The notes under the pieces are model-generated. The model worked only from the letters and a program-made list of their open reading frames with translations. It ran no database searches and was not told the DNA's origin. Positions 34,092 to 42,098 of a DNA stretch of 42,098 bases are shown here, piece after piece (within the stretch, counting starts at the first letter, position 1; each line of letters opens with the position of its first letter). The position numbers and the translations under genes were made by a program. The DNA is from Rhodospirillales bacterium. GTDB taxonomy: Bacteria > Pseudomonadota > Gammaproteobacteria > Burkholderiales > Burkholderiaceae_D. Location: the NCBI GenBank assembly GCA_903970305.1, contig CAJCID010000282.1, forward strand, positions 1 through 42,098, in the 5' to 3' direction.

Positions 34092-36302
34092 ATGAACGCC
34101 GGCGCGTTGATGGAGCCAATGGCAGGCTCGCCCATGGATCGCTTGGGTACGCGGCTTGTGGCTCTTCCCCGATCAGCCAAGCGGGCGCTTGTGGTATGTA
34201 TCGACGCACTGCTCTGCCTGCTGAGCTTTTGGCTGTCGATGTGTGTGTACCAGGATGGCTGCGCCACGATGACGAGGCCCGGCTGGTGTGCCGCCGCGGC
34301 TTCGTTAGCCATAGCCTTACCGTTGTTCGCGCGCGGCGGCCTCTACAACGCGATCTTCCGCTATAGCGGCGGCCCGGCGATGGCAGCCCTGCTACGGGTC
34401 CTGGCACTCTACGGTCTCGTTTACGCCGTGATGTTCACGTTGCTCGGCGTCGAGGGTGTACCTCGTTCGATCGGCATCTTGCAGCCGACCCTGCTTCTCG
34501 CCGGGGTCGCCGGTTCGCGGCTGCTTGCGCGCGCTTGGTTAGGTCGGGTCGACCTCCCGCGAGTAGGAGGGTCCGCTGCGTCGCGTGTGCTGATCTACGG
34601 CGCCGGCGAAGCAGGCTGCCAACTGGCGCAGGCGCTGGCGCATAGCCCCAAGATGCGCGTCATGGGTTTCCTTGACGACGACCCGCATCTGCAAGGCGGC
34701 CTCATGAATGGCCTGCCGATCTTCGACCCCGCGCGACTGGACGCGACTGTGCGCGAGCTCCAGGTAAACGAGGTGTTGCTCGCGCTGCCCTCCGCCTCGA
34801 ATCAGCGCCGTACCGAGATACTCGACACGATGCGCAGAGCGCACGTGGCGGTTCGAACACTACCTGCCCTGCTCGAGCTGGCGCATGGCGAGGCGAGTAC
34901 CGGAGTACGTGAACTCGACATTGATGATCTGCTCGGCCGCGCCGCGGTGCCGCCCGATGCCGCCTTGCTCAGTGCCAGGCTCACGGGCAAGGTGGTACTC
35001 GTCACCGGCGCGGGCGGATCGATCGGCAGCGAACTGTGCCGCCAGATTCTTCATGCAGCACCCGCCATACTCCTGCTCGTGGAGCACAGCGAATATGCGC
35101 TTTACGCCATACACGGCGAACTCGAGTCGCTGGCGCGGCGGATGCAGGGCAACTCTGGCGAGGCCGCCTTGCGCATCGTGCCGCTCTTGGCGTCGGTTGG
35201 GGACGAGCGGCGCATCGACCAGATCATGAGTGCCTGGCACCCACACACCGTCTACCACGCTGCCGCCTACAAGCACGTGCCGCTGGTCGAGCACAATGCG
35301 ACCGATGGCATCCGCAACAACGTCTTCGGCACCCTTGTTGCGGCGCGCGCCGCAGCCGAGCACGGCGTCAGCGATTTCGTTCTCGTCAGTACCGATAAGG
35401 CGGTGCGTCCGACCAATATCATGGGCGCGAGTAAGCGGATTGCCGAGATGGTGCTCCAGGCGCTGGCGAAGGAGATGGCGCGCAACGTCGCCGGTACGCG
35501 TTTCTCGATGGTCCGCTTCGGAAATGTGCTCGACTCCTCAGGTTCCGTGGTGCCCCTGTTTCGCAAGCAAATCGCCGAAGGGGGTCCGATCACGCTGACG
35601 CATCCGGACATGACGCGCTACTTCATGACCATCTCTGAGGCGGCACAATTGGTCATCCAGGCCGGTGCCATGGCTGTCGGCGGAGAAGTATTCGTGCTCG
35701 ACATGGGTGCGCCGATGCGCGTGGGCGATCTGGCTCGACGCATGGTGGAGCTGTCAGGGAAGCGGGTCCGCGAGGCAGAATACCCTGCTGGCGACATCGA
35801 GATCCGTATCGTCGGTCTGCGACCCGGGGAGAAGCTGTACGAAGAATTGCTCATAGGCGACAACCCGCAGGTGACCCTTCATCCGCGCATCCTGAAGGCG
35901 CACGACGAGTGCCTGCCGTGGCCGGAGTTGTCCCGCCATCTGCAGCGGCTCAGCCTCGCGCTTCAATCCAACGACGTGCAGTGTGTTCGGGACGAGCTCG
36001 AAACCCTGGTGAAAGGCTACCGGCCGTATGCCGATGTCGTGGACTGGGTACACATGGCGCAACGGACGCTGCCGAAGTTGCCAGAGCAGGAGAGCGCCGG
36101 CAAGTCCCAACTCTTGGGAGCGAGGCTGTTGGCTGACTGTGCCGCGGTGGTTGTTGGCCAAAGCGACATGGGACACACCCAGCTGCAGATGGTCGGGCGG
36201 TGCGCCCGTGAGCCGCAAGCTGAGTCAGACCTTGCGGAGGATGCGGAGCGATACTACCCGCCGCACCTTGACCAGACCTCTGCGCTGGAGGTCCCGGCCT
36301 GA
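34092..36302 (+). CDS. CapD/WbpM-like UDP-N-acetylglucosamine 4,6-dehydratase, membrane-anchored
   Basis: This 736-residue protein begins with about four membrane helices (~20-150), then a CoA-binding-like Rossmann fold (VLIYGAGEAGCQLAQAL) and an extended SDR domain (VVLVTGAGGSIGSELCRQ). The catalytic set T434, M444 and K448 in STDKAVRPTNIMGASKR matches the WbpM/PglF type, where Met takes the usual Tyr place. The product would be a UDP-4-keto-6-deoxy sugar, the substrate of the DegT enzyme upstream. The start is uncertain. ATG 33873 would overlap the DegT stop but adds 73 residues of non-conserved sequence; 34092 and 34134 are both close to the first conserved block (LPRSAKRALVV). The last ~80 residues after LPKLPEQE are an unusual tail. 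Confidence 0.88.
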   Translation: MNAGALMEPMAGSPMDRLGTRLVALPRSAKRALVVCIDALLCLLSFWLSMCVYQDGCATMTRPGWCAAAASLAIALPLFARGGLYNAIFRYSGGPAMAALLRVLALYGLVYAVMFTLLGVEGVPRSIGILQPTLLLAGVAGSRLLARAWLGRVDLPRVGGSAASRVLIYGAGEAGCQLAQALAHSPKMRVMGFLDDDPHLQGGLMNGLPIFDPARLDATVRELQVNEVLLALPSASNQRRTEILDTMRRAHVAVRTLPALLELAHGEASTGVRELDIDDLLGRAAVPPDAALLSARLTGKVVLVTGAGGSIGSELCRQILHAAPAILLLVEHSEYALYAIHGELESLARRMQGNSGEAALRIVPLLASVGDERRIDQIMSAWHPHTVYHAAAYKHVPLVEHNATDGIRNNVFGTLVAARAAAEHGVSDFVLVSTDKAVRPTNIMGASKRIAEMVLQALAKEMARNVAGTRFSMVRFGNVLDSSGSVVPLFRKQIAEGGPITLTHPDMTRYFMTISEAAQLVIQAGAMAVGGEVFVLDMGAPMRVGDLARRMVELSGKRVREAEYPAGDIEIRIVGLRPGEKLYEELLIGDNPQVTLHPRILKAHDECLPWPELSRHLQRLSLALQSNDVQCVRDELETLVKGYRPYADVVDWVHMAQRTLPKLPEQESAGKSQLLGARLLADCAAVVVGQSDMGHTQLQMVGRCAREPQAESDLAEDAERYYPPHLDQTSALEVPA

Positions 36303-36391
36303 GCGCTGCCTGCGCATCGAAAGCTCGTCAGATGCCCTCAAGGGGTCCCAATTTTCACCAAAACACCCGCACGCCGGAACTTACGAAAACC

Positions 36392-37210
36392 ATGCGCCAA
36401 GTCCTCCGTAGTCTGATTCCTTCGTTCGCGATGAAGTTGTATATCGACAAGCGACGCAGAGATATGCACCGCGGCAACAGTCTGAAGACTGCCGAAGCCG
36501 TCTTCACTGAAATCTATGCCAATAACCGATGGGGCGGCCGGCCAGGCGAGTTCAACTCGGGATTGGGGACTACGGAGACGCAAACGGTCTCTCCCTACGT
36601 CAATACAATTGCTGCGCAGGCGACGATCGAGGGCTTCCAGGGTCTGCGGTTCGTCGATCTGGGCTGCGGCGATTTCAAGGTCGGGCAATGGCTGCTTCCA
36701 CTGTGTTCCACATATGTCGGGATCGATGTCGTGGGGCCGCTGGTCGAGAGAAACCAGGCGGTGTTTGGAAACGAACGCGTGCGATTCATCCGGCGCGATA
36801 TTGCGACCGACGAACTGCCGGACGGGGATGTCTGCTTTGTTAGGCAGGTCTTGCAGCACCTCTCCAACGCGCAAATCGTCGCGATCCTCGCTCGGCTGAA
36901 AAAATACAGGTGGGTGTTCATCACCGAGCATTATCCCGACGACGAAGCGGCGGTGATCTGGAACGTCGACAAGCCGCACGGATCCGACATTCGCGCCTAC
37001 GACAGCTCGGGAGTCTATCTGACGCGCGCCCCGTTCAACCTGCCGCCCGAAGAGCTGACGACGGTCTTGACGGTTCCCGGCACATCCTTAGGAGCATCCG
37101 CCGGCGCCGGCGTCATCCGAACGTTTCTGTATCGGCCCTCCCAAGACGGCAACGGTACTTTCACCGAATCTCGGCTTGAAGCCGAAAGGGCTGTTTGCTC
37201 GGGTTCCTAA
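36392..37210 (+). CDS. Class I SAM-dependent methyltransferase
   Basis: This 272-residue protein has the SAM-binding motif FVDLGCGDFKVGQWLLP, then YVGIDVVGPLVERN (motif II acidic end) and DELPDGDVCFVRQVLQHLSN. That is the order of a Rossmann methyltransferase. The N-terminal ~45 residues are basic and helical. The start at 36392 is preferred to an in-frame ATG at 36332, which reads through low-complexity sequence; neither has a strong ribosome binding site. It lies 89 bases after the dehydratase and is probably the last gene of the plus-strand glycan unit. A role in modifying the glycan is likely by position, but the acceptor is unknown. Confidence 0.8.
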   Translation: MRQVLRSLIPSFAMKLYIDKRRRDMHRGNSLKTAEAVFTEIYANNRWGGRPGEFNSGLGTTETQTVSPYVNTIAAQATIEGFQGLRFVDLGCGDFKVGQWLLPLCSTYVGIDVVGPLVERNQAVFGNERVRFIRRDIATDELPDGDVCFVRQVLQHLSNAQIVAILARLKKYRWVFITEHYPDDEAAVIWNVDKPHGSDIRAYDSSGVYLTRAPFNLPPEELTTVLTVPGTSLGASAGAGVIRTFLYRPSQDGNGTFTESRLEAERAVCSGS

Positions 37211-37237
37211 ACGGCGAAACACCCGCAAACAGTCGAT

Positions 37238-37271
37238 ACCGTGCGAGCGGCGGGCACCAGGCTCGCGCGGT
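37238..37271. terminator. Hairpin between convergent glycan operons
   Basis: ACCGTGCGAGC (37238-37248) pairs with GCTCGCGCGGT (37261-37271) with one T-G pair and a 12-base loop. It lies in the 110-base gap between the methyltransferase stop and the acetyltransferase stop. No T-run follows on either side, so it would be an imperfect or Rho-assisted terminator. Confidence 0.3.
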
Positions 37272-37320
37272 GAATCATGCAACTCCGCCTCGCCACGTGC
37301 TGGGTTGCGCCCCAAGGGAG

Positions 37321-37977
37321 TCACTTCACGAGCGGCTTCGCGGGGTTCCCAACCACGGTGACGCCGCTGGGTACATCTCGCGTGACGACGGCGCCCATGC
37401 CGACCATCGCGTTGCGCCCGATGACGAGAGGCTTTTCTGGCTTGCCTTGCCGGATGATCGCACCCGTACCGATGTAGGCGTGGTCCTCGACCACGACGTT
37501 ACCGTTGCAGCAGACACCCGGGGCGAAGGTGACGAAGTCACCAATCACGCAATCGTGCGCCACGTAGCTGTAAATATTCGCCTGAAAGTGCCGCCCTATG
37601 CGTATGTTGGATGTGAGCATGGCGAAGGGGCTCAGTAGCGCACCCTCGCCGAGTTCGATGCCATCGAGCATGACGACATTCTCGGCGACGATCGTCCACG
37701 CCTCCACGCCGTCGGAGCGGCAGCGGCCCGCCAGCCTTTCGCGCACTGAGCCGTCGGCGATCGCCAGCGCCACATGCCGGCCGCTCGCCTCCGTCCCCAT
37801 GAACTCCGTGTAGCGCAGGACCGGGTGTCCAAGGACGACCCTCGCCTCGGTCGCATCGTCGACGAAGACCAGTCGTTCGGACAGGATGCCCTGCTGGCGC
37901 AACTGGGCACGAGCCAGCGGCATGATCTCGCGACCATAGCCGCTGGCACCGTAGATGGCGAACAAGGGAAGGGTCAT
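37321..37977 (-). CDS. PglD/NeuD-like sugar O/N-acetyltransferase (left-handed beta-helix)
   Basis: This 218-residue protein starts with an NAD-like strand-turn (LFAIYGASGYGREIMPLA) that binds the UDP-sugar in PglD. It is followed by hexapeptide repeats (~110-210: VVMLDGIELGEGALLSPFAM, IGRHFQANIYSYVAHDCVIG, DFVTFAPGVCCNGNVVVEDH). It ends in the acetyl-CoA-binding VIGRNAMVGMGAVVTRDVP. H at VAHDCVIGDF is the likely catalytic histidine. The ATG at 37977 overlaps the stop of the transferase gene upstream (ATGA). Within this locus it would acetylate the 4-amino sugar made by the DegT enzyme, giving a diacetamido sugar. Confidence 0.9.
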   Translation of the reverse strand: MTLPLFAIYGASGYGREIMPLARAQLRQQGILSERLVFVDDATEARVVLGHPVLRYTEFMGTEASGRHVALAIADGSVRERLAGRCRSDGVEAWTIVAENVVMLDGIELGEGALLSPFAMLTSNIRIGRHFQANIYSYVAHDCVIGDFVTFAPGVCCNGNVVVEDHAYIGTGAIIRQGKPEKPLVIGRNAMVGMGAVVTRDVPSGVTVVGNPAKPLVK

Positions 37978-38579
37978 TCGCAGTCTCCAGAATGCGATCC
38001 GGTGAACCTCGGCATGGTCGCTTCGCCCGCGGCATTGATGCCTTCGCGAGCCAGAACCTTGCGTACGGTCAGCCACAAGATCCAGAGGTCCAGGGAGAAC
38101 GAGCGGTGCTCGACATACCAGACGTCGAGCTTGAACTTGTCCCGCCACGCCAAGGCGTTACGGCCGTGAACCTGCGCCCATCCAGTGATACCGGGACGAA
38201 CCTCGTGGCGACGTGCCTGCTCAGCCGAGTACAGCGGCAGGTAGGCCATCAACAGCGGGCGCGGGCCGACCAGACTCATATCGCCCTTGATAACGTTCCA
38301 TAGCTCAGGCAGTTCATCGATGCTCGTCTCGCGCAGAAAGCGGCCAAAGACGGGTATCCGCTCGGCGTCCGGGAGCAATTGACCATCGGTCCCGCACGCG
38401 TCGGTCATGGTCCGGAACTTGACCATGCGAAAGGGCTTGCCATTCAAGCCTGGTCGCGTCTGGCAAAAAAAGATCGGAGAGCCCAGCGCGTGGCGGATCT
38501 TCCAAGCCAGGAATAGCATCGGCACGCTCAGCAGGAGCAAGAGCGCTGCAGAGAGCACCACATCGAAGAGCCGTTTCAA
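37974..38579 (-). CDS. PglC-like phosphoglycosyl transferase (initiating sugar transferase)
   Basis: This 201-residue small monotopic enzyme moves a sugar-1-phosphate from a UDP-sugar onto undecaprenyl phosphate and so starts glycan assembly at the inner membrane. One N-terminal hydrophobic re-entrant helix (~5-26) precedes VKFRTMTD and the catalytic Asp-Glu pair D88-E89 in SIDELPELWNVIKGDMSLVG, then PRPLL and GITGWAQVHGRN. Its length is that of PglC, not the longer WbaP type. The start is TTG at 38579, overlapping the GT4 stop (TTGA); the encoded MKRLFDVV is the usual family beginning. The neighbours point to a diacetamido-trideoxy sugar as substrate. Confidence 0.93.
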   Translation of the reverse strand: MKRLFDVVLSAALLLLLSVPMLFLAWKIRHALGSPIFFCQTRPGLNGKPFRMVKFRTMTDACGTDGQLLPDAERIPVFGRFLRETSIDELPELWNVIKGDMSLVGPRPLLMAYLPLYSAEQARRHEVRPGITGWAQVHGRNALAWRDKFKLDVWYVEHRSFSLDLWILWLTVRKVLAREGINAAGEATMPRFTGSHSGDCE

Positions 38580-39736
38580 TTTGTCACCCCGCCGTATTCG
38601 ATGAACAGTGAATTCCAGATGTCAGCCTGCTTGAAAGCCGATGAGACCCAATGGCGACCTAGGCGACCGTGGCTTCGTCTGAGCTCGGAGTCCTGTATGT
38701 AGCGGGTAAGGGCCTCCGCGAGGGCGCCCGAGTCCTTTGGTGGCACGAGCGTGCCCGTGACCCCGTCGAGAACGGAGTCGATGCAGCCGGAGACGTTCGT
38801 CGCCACTACAGGAAGACCCATCGCGGCGGCTTCCAATGTCACCAGACCCAAGCCTTCGCGGTACGAGGGAAGCGCCAGAACATCCATCGCCGCGTAGCAT
38901 CGTAGCGGTGACAACACCGGCCCCAGATAGTTGATCCGCGAGTCACAAGCCACTTTCGCCTTCAGCAGATCTGAGACCGGGTCCTTTCCCTCCTGCGGGC
39001 CTGCGATGAGCAACATGATGTTCGGGAACTGCTCGCGCAAAGTGTCCCATGCAGCAAGCAGCTCGTTGATTCCCTTGTCGCGCACGATTCGTCCCACGAA
39101 CCCGATCACGATGGCATGGTCGGGCACCCCGAGTTCGCGGCGCGCATCTGCCTTGCAGGTTCGATCCGGGTTGAACTTGTGGACCGTATCAATACCGTTG
39201 ATACTTCCCATGCCGATGACGCGAGAATGATTGCCCGAGCAGACGTGATCGGCCACCGCCCTGGCCCGGATCGAATTGCTGACGCAGAGCACCTGGGTGG
39301 CCAGCTGGCATGAGATCCATTCGCATAGCAACAGGATCAGGCGCTTCAGGCCTGTCGCCGTGACATGCGGCAGGCCGTGGATCTGATAGATCCGCAACGG
39401 GACCCCTGCGACACGCGCGGAGATCATCGCCAGCAATCCACCCTTGGGCGTGTGGCCGTGCACGATATCGGGCCGGATCCGCCGAAATATCCGATAGAGC
39501 GAGAGCACAGCGCGCAGATCGCTAAGAGGTGAGATCGAGCGTTTCATCTCGACCTTGTGAACCGACGCGCCGTTGGTATTGGCAAATCGTTCCAGCATCT
39601 CCCCGGGAGACGCGATTCCGTGGACTTCCATCCCCCGCTCGCGCATGTATCTCGCCTGGCCATCAAGGAAGTAATAGAGCGATTCCGGGACTGTGGCGAC
39701 GTGAACCAACACCAGGCTTCGTCGATCTTCAGACAT
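38576..39736 (-). CDS. GT4 glycosyltransferase (PglA-like)
   Basis: This 386-residue GT-B retaining glycosyltransferase has an N-terminal acceptor domain with VHGHTPKGGLLAMISAR and a C-terminal donor domain with VIGFVGRIVRDKGINELLAA. The EGLGLVTLEAAAMGLPVVAT signature contains the E-x7-E pair that binds the nucleotide sugar. Its sequence type (HGHTPKGG, IYQIHGLPHVTATG) is that of enzymes adding the second sugar next to PglC-type transferases. It probably adds a GalNAc-like or other hexose to the lipid-linked first sugar on the cytoplasmic face. The ATG at 39736 lies inside the end of the GT2 gene (8-base overlap). Confidence 0.92.
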   Translation of the reverse strand: MSEDRRSLVLVHVATVPESLYYFLDGQARYMRERGMEVHGIASPGEMLERFANTNGASVHKVEMKRSISPLSDLRAVLSLYRIFRRIRPDIVHGHTPKGGLLAMISARVAGVPLRIYQIHGLPHVTATGLKRLILLLCEWISCQLATQVLCVSNSIRARAVADHVCSGNHSRVIGMGSINGIDTVHKFNPDRTCKADARRELGVPDHAIVIGFVGRIVRDKGINELLAAWDTLREQFPNIMLLIAGPQEGKDPVSDLLKAKVACDSRINYLGPVLSPLRCYAAMDVLALPSYREGLGLVTLEAAAMGLPVVATNVSGCIDSVLDGVTGTLVPPKDSGALAEALTRYIQDSELRRSHGRLGRHWVSSAFKQADIWNSLFIEYGGVTN

Positions 39737-40586
39737 GAGCTTCCCCGGTGTTCGTTCGCCTTCGAATCTCCGTATGAGTTAGTCTCCTGAGAAACTTGAA
39801 AAGACACCAGGGGTAGAGACCGATCAGTGCCAAGCGGCTCATATGTCCCATTTCGGCCATCAGCCGGTAGGTGTCCAACTCGCCTTTGGTCATCCCCCAC
39901 AGATCGCCACTCAGTCCGCCAATGCCGTAAGCCTCCTTGTAGAGAAAGGCAAGGGGTAAAGCTGACGTCGCGCAATGACCCCCCGATGCGATTTCCATCC
40001 ACAGCAAATAGTCTTCACTTCGCCTCTTGTTCCTCGCAAACCGATTTGGCAGCCCAGTCTTTAGCATCACAGAGGGAGTCGAGAACCGGTTTGAGATCAG
40101 CAACTGACCAAGCGAGACGGGCGTGCATTCAAAATCGGAGATTGCATAGGAGACGATCTTGGGAACGGGCGTGGCCGTCACCTGGCACGCATGTCCCGAC
40201 AGATCAACATGGGGATGCCTCATCATCCAGGAATACTGAAACTCGAGCTTCTGCGGATGCCAGCTGTCGTCGGAGTCCAGAAACGCGAGGTAAGGCTGCG
40301 ACGCCTTATCCCAACCGGTGTTTCTCGCTCTTCCGGGGCCGCAGTTCGAGGTCTCCTCGATAACCTTGATCCAGCGCTTTGGGTAGCGACCGCTGATATC
40401 GTGCAATAGCTCGGTGGTGCCGTCGGCGCTGAAATCGTCGATCAGAATGATCTCGACGGGGAGTCGGGTCTGAACCGCGACGGAGGACACCGCCCTTTCA
40501 ATGGTACTGACGCAATTGAAGCAAGGAATCACAACGCTAACCGGTATGGCTCGGTCTCCAAGGGCGGGCGGGCGGGCGTCGATCAT
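39729..40586 (-). CDS. GT2 glycosyltransferase
   Basis: This 285-residue GT-A-fold family 2 enzyme has PVSVVIPCFNCVSTIERAV at the start, EIILIDDFSADGTTELL, GPGRARNTGWDKA and the metal-binding AFLDSDDSWHPQKL. A C-terminal basic helix region (~245-285) may contact the membrane. It would add a further sugar to the growing lipid-linked unit. The ATG at 40586 overlaps the polymerase stop (ATGA). A short GGCG repeat at 40565-40578 lies within its first codons and is of no evident meaning. Confidence 0.92.
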   Translation of the reverse strand: MIDARPPALGDRAIPVSVVIPCFNCVSTIERAVSSVAVQTRLPVEIILIDDFSADGTTELLHDISGRYPKRWIKVIEETSNCGPGRARNTGWDKASQPYLAFLDSDDSWHPQKLEFQYSWMMRHPHVDLSGHACQVTATPVPKIVSYAISDFECTPVSLGQLLISNRFSTPSVMLKTGLPNRFARNKRRSEDYLLWMEIASGGHCATSALPLAFLYKEAYGIGGLSGDLWGMTKGELDTYRLMAEMGHMSRLALIGLYPWCLFKFLRRLTHTEIRRRTNTGEAHV

Positions 40587-41671
40587 TGGAAGTATTTGTC
40601 CATGTAGAAAGCCATGAGAAGGGGATACGCCGTCACGATGCTTACCGCTGCGCCGCGGGACCAGCGTTCTACCCGAAAGTCCAATGTGATCTTGAAGATG
40701 ATGAGCGGAAGAAGCCCCCAGGCGAATCCGGCGATGCGGTCCGCGTACGGTACGAAGGACAGTAGGTAGTAAAGCGAAGCCAACAAGGAATAGATACCCA
40801 CGAGCTCACCGAGCCCGGCAGACGCTTTGCGATTGGCAAGCCACAGCGCGATCGGCAGGAGGGTGAAGACGGCGAAGTCCCACCTGAAGCCGATCTTTAC
40901 GTCTTCGTTAAGAAACTCGCCTGTCTCCTGGAAGTCCTTGTCAAAATAGGTTGAGAATCCCAGTCCATCCAAGATCGATTCTGGAAGAACAGATTCCACC
41001 ACAGGCTGTGACAGGCCTGATGCGCCCAGAACGAAGCTCACGATGAGAACGACTGGAATGACCCTGGTCGCAGAGAACATGCGCAGCAAATACCATCCTC
41101 CAACAGCGACGACACACATCCAAGCCGAGCCGTGGAAAAGTGTCGCGGCACATAACCAGATGAAACCTGTCTTCTGGTACCGAAGTACTTTCGCGATTCC
41201 GACGAAAATGAGGCCGGTCGCAATGCCTTGTTTGAAGCCGCTGGCCAGATACGTGATGTAGAAGGGGTACATGCTGTAGAACATCAAGGCCACGGTTCCA
41301 TTGGTTCCGCCAAGGAAGACTCGCAGCGCGTAGTACAACGGGGCGAGGCATAGTACATAGATACAGGTGAAGAAGAACCAGGGCTCTGGTATGAGTCGCC
41401 CTGAAAGCCAATTCAGAAGCGTGAAGCCGATCGGGGTGCGTTCATACTGCGGCAGATCCGCAAGTTCGAGTTCCTGGATCGCCCTGAACTCCAACATATA
41501 CCGATAGGGATCACCGCTCGGTTCACGAAAGCAGATGGCAAGCCACAGCCACGTGAAGGTGATGATGGCGACAAGAGCGATGCCTGATGAATAGGCGGGC
41601 GCGCTTCGGTTGATACTAAGCACGGCGAACATGCACACAGCGAGCGAGTAGAAGGTCAGATTGAACAACAT
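40583..41671 (-). CDS. EpsG-family / Wzy-like polysaccharide polymerase
   Basis: This 362-residue integral membrane protein has about ten hydrophobic segments. It has the EpsG pattern: an early FREPSGDPYRYM periplasmic motif, PIGFTLLNWLSGRL, YMSMYPFYITYLASGFKQGI-like helices (here FYSMYPFYITYLASGFKQG), ATLFHGSAW and VPYADRIAGF near the end. It should polymerise undecaprenyl-linked repeat units at the outer face of the inner membrane. No flippase (Wzx) is visible in the window and would lie beyond 42098. The ATG at 41671 shares its A with the upstream stop (TGATG); a TTG one codon earlier is also possible. Confidence 0.88.
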   Translation of the reverse strand: MLFNLTFYSLAVCMFAVLSINRSAPAYSSGIALVAIITFTWLWLAICFREPSGDPYRYMLEFRAIQELELADLPQYERTPIGFTLLNWLSGRLIPEPWFFFTCIYVLCLAPLYYALRVFLGGTNGTVALMFYSMYPFYITYLASGFKQGIATGLIFVGIAKVLRYQKTGFIWLCAATLFHGSAWMCVVAVGGWYLLRMFSATRVIPVVLIVSFVLGASGLSQPVVESVLPESILDGLGFSTYFDKDFQETGEFLNEDVKIGFRWDFAVFTLLPIALWLANRKASAGLGELVGIYSLLASLYYLLSFVPYADRIAGFAWGLLPLIIFKITLDFRVERWSRGAAVSIVTAYPLLMAFYMDKYFQ

Positions 41672-42098
41672 CAAAGCCCCCAGAGATTAACGTTCGCGGC
41701 GTGCAATTCGCCTGCGATGGCCTGGTGTGGCTGGGTGCTTGGCGCGCCGCTGTCGGCTCCGCTGCAAAGCGCTGCTTCCAAGGGACCGTTGATGGGTTGT
41801 TTGGCCGCTGCGTGGTATCCGGCAAGGAGACCACGGGCGGTCGCCGCAAGGGGCCCCCAGCCCCGACCCTTGCGGCTGTAAGACACTCCCAGCAGGAACA
41901 AGCGAACAATGGCGGTTGGTCGATACCACCAACGCAGGTGGCGAAAAATCAGGATCGCCCGGTTGTGCGCCAACCCGTGCATGTATTTCGGCCAGTCATT
42001 TGTGACGCGGCAGCCGCCCATCGGGGCCGCGAGATGCAGCAGGCGCGCGCTCGGCTCAAAAAATGTTCGATAACCGTGCGTTCTTAACCTCAAGGCCA
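41671..42098 (-). CDS. GT2 glycosyltransferase, C-terminal part (5' end outside window)
   Basis: The frame is open to the window edge, so only the last ~142 residues are seen. RLRTHGYRTFFEPSARLLHL followed by AAPMGGCR matches the region of family 2 glycosyltransferases that reads LRLxxxGYRxxxEPxAxxxHxxxP, downstream of the ExxD catalytic segment. A basic amphipathic stretch, IFRHLRWWYRPTAIVRLFLLG, follows. Family assignment rests on this end only. It is the first visible gene of the minus-strand glycan operon and couples to the polymerase gene by an overlapping stop and start. Confidence 0.78.
   Translation of the reverse strand, partial: ALRLRTHGYRTFFEPSARLLHLAAPMGGCRVTNDWPKYMHGLAHNRAILIFRHLRWWYRPTAIVRLFLLGVSYSRKGRGWGPLAATARGLLAGYHAAAKQPINGPLEAALCSGADSGAPSTQPHQAIAGELHAANVNLWGL

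Noticed and set aside
33358-34407. 349-codon minus-strand frame across the aminotransferase/dehydratase junction
   Set aside because: Its translation is Arg/Ser/Pro-rich without motifs, and it opposes two well-supported enzymes.
40565-40578. GGCG short tandem repeat as a phase-variation tract
   Set aside because: Only about three units. It encodes Pro/Ala at the variable N-terminus of the GT2 enzyme, is too short to slip often, and the frame is intact.

Overview
The window is GC-rich, densely coding proteobacterial chromosome. A YegD-type Hsp70, a LysE-type exporter, a small exported protein resembling those common in Burkholderiales, very large PAS/GAF hybrid kinases and a PglA/C/D/E/F-like glycan locus together suggest a betaproteobacterium. 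This is inference, since no rRNA or other phylogenetic marker is present. No tRNA, rRNA, CRISPR array or intact mobile element was found.

Layout. (1) 1-8715 is a mixed housekeeping block: the 3' end of a YegD-like chaperone, a MASE3-PAS-GGDEF-EAL cyclic-di-GMP enzyme on the minus strand, a LysE-family exporter, a small exported protein with a strong terminator, a threonine-aldolase-family PLP enzyme overlapping an acyl-CoA dehydrogenase, and ApbE. (2) 9423-26250 is an almost continuous plus-strand signalling region. First comes a membrane NarL-type kinase/regulator pair. A candidate promoter follows, and then a 13.6-kb operon of stand-alone receiver, membrane histidine kinase, Rcp1-like receiver, 1806-residue hybrid kinase, a possible 70-residue linker ORF, 1554-residue hybrid kinase and a REC-EAL phosphodiesterase. 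Most of its junctions are ATGA/GTGA overlaps. (3) 26327-28623 holds two tandemly duplicated short soluble histidine kinases on the minus strand, facing the operon. One has a damaged H-box. Traces of a decayed small gene lie upstream of each. (4) 28850-32589 is an eroded accessory strip: IS630- and IS5-family transposase fragments, two small genes of unknown function with good ribosome binding sites, and about 1.6 kb without a gene. (5) 32590-42098 is a surface-glycan locus. DegT aminotransferase, a CapD/WbpM-like dehydratase and a methyltransferase are on the plus strand. They converge on a tightly overlapping minus-strand operon of PglD-like acetyltransferase, PglC-like phosphoglycosyl transferase, GT4, GT2, EpsG-like polymerase and a GT2 cut by the window end.

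How the parts fit. The signalling block looks like a multistep phosphorelay: stand-alone receivers and hybrid kinases with C-terminal Hpt domains feed a cyclic-di-GMP phosphodiesterase. The glycan locus has every step expected for making UDP-N,N'-diacetylbacillosamine or a similar 2,4-diamino sugar, loading it on undecaprenyl phosphate, extending it and polymerising it. Cyclic-di-GMP often controls exopolysaccharide, so a link between the two blocks is plausible, but nothing in the sequence proves it.
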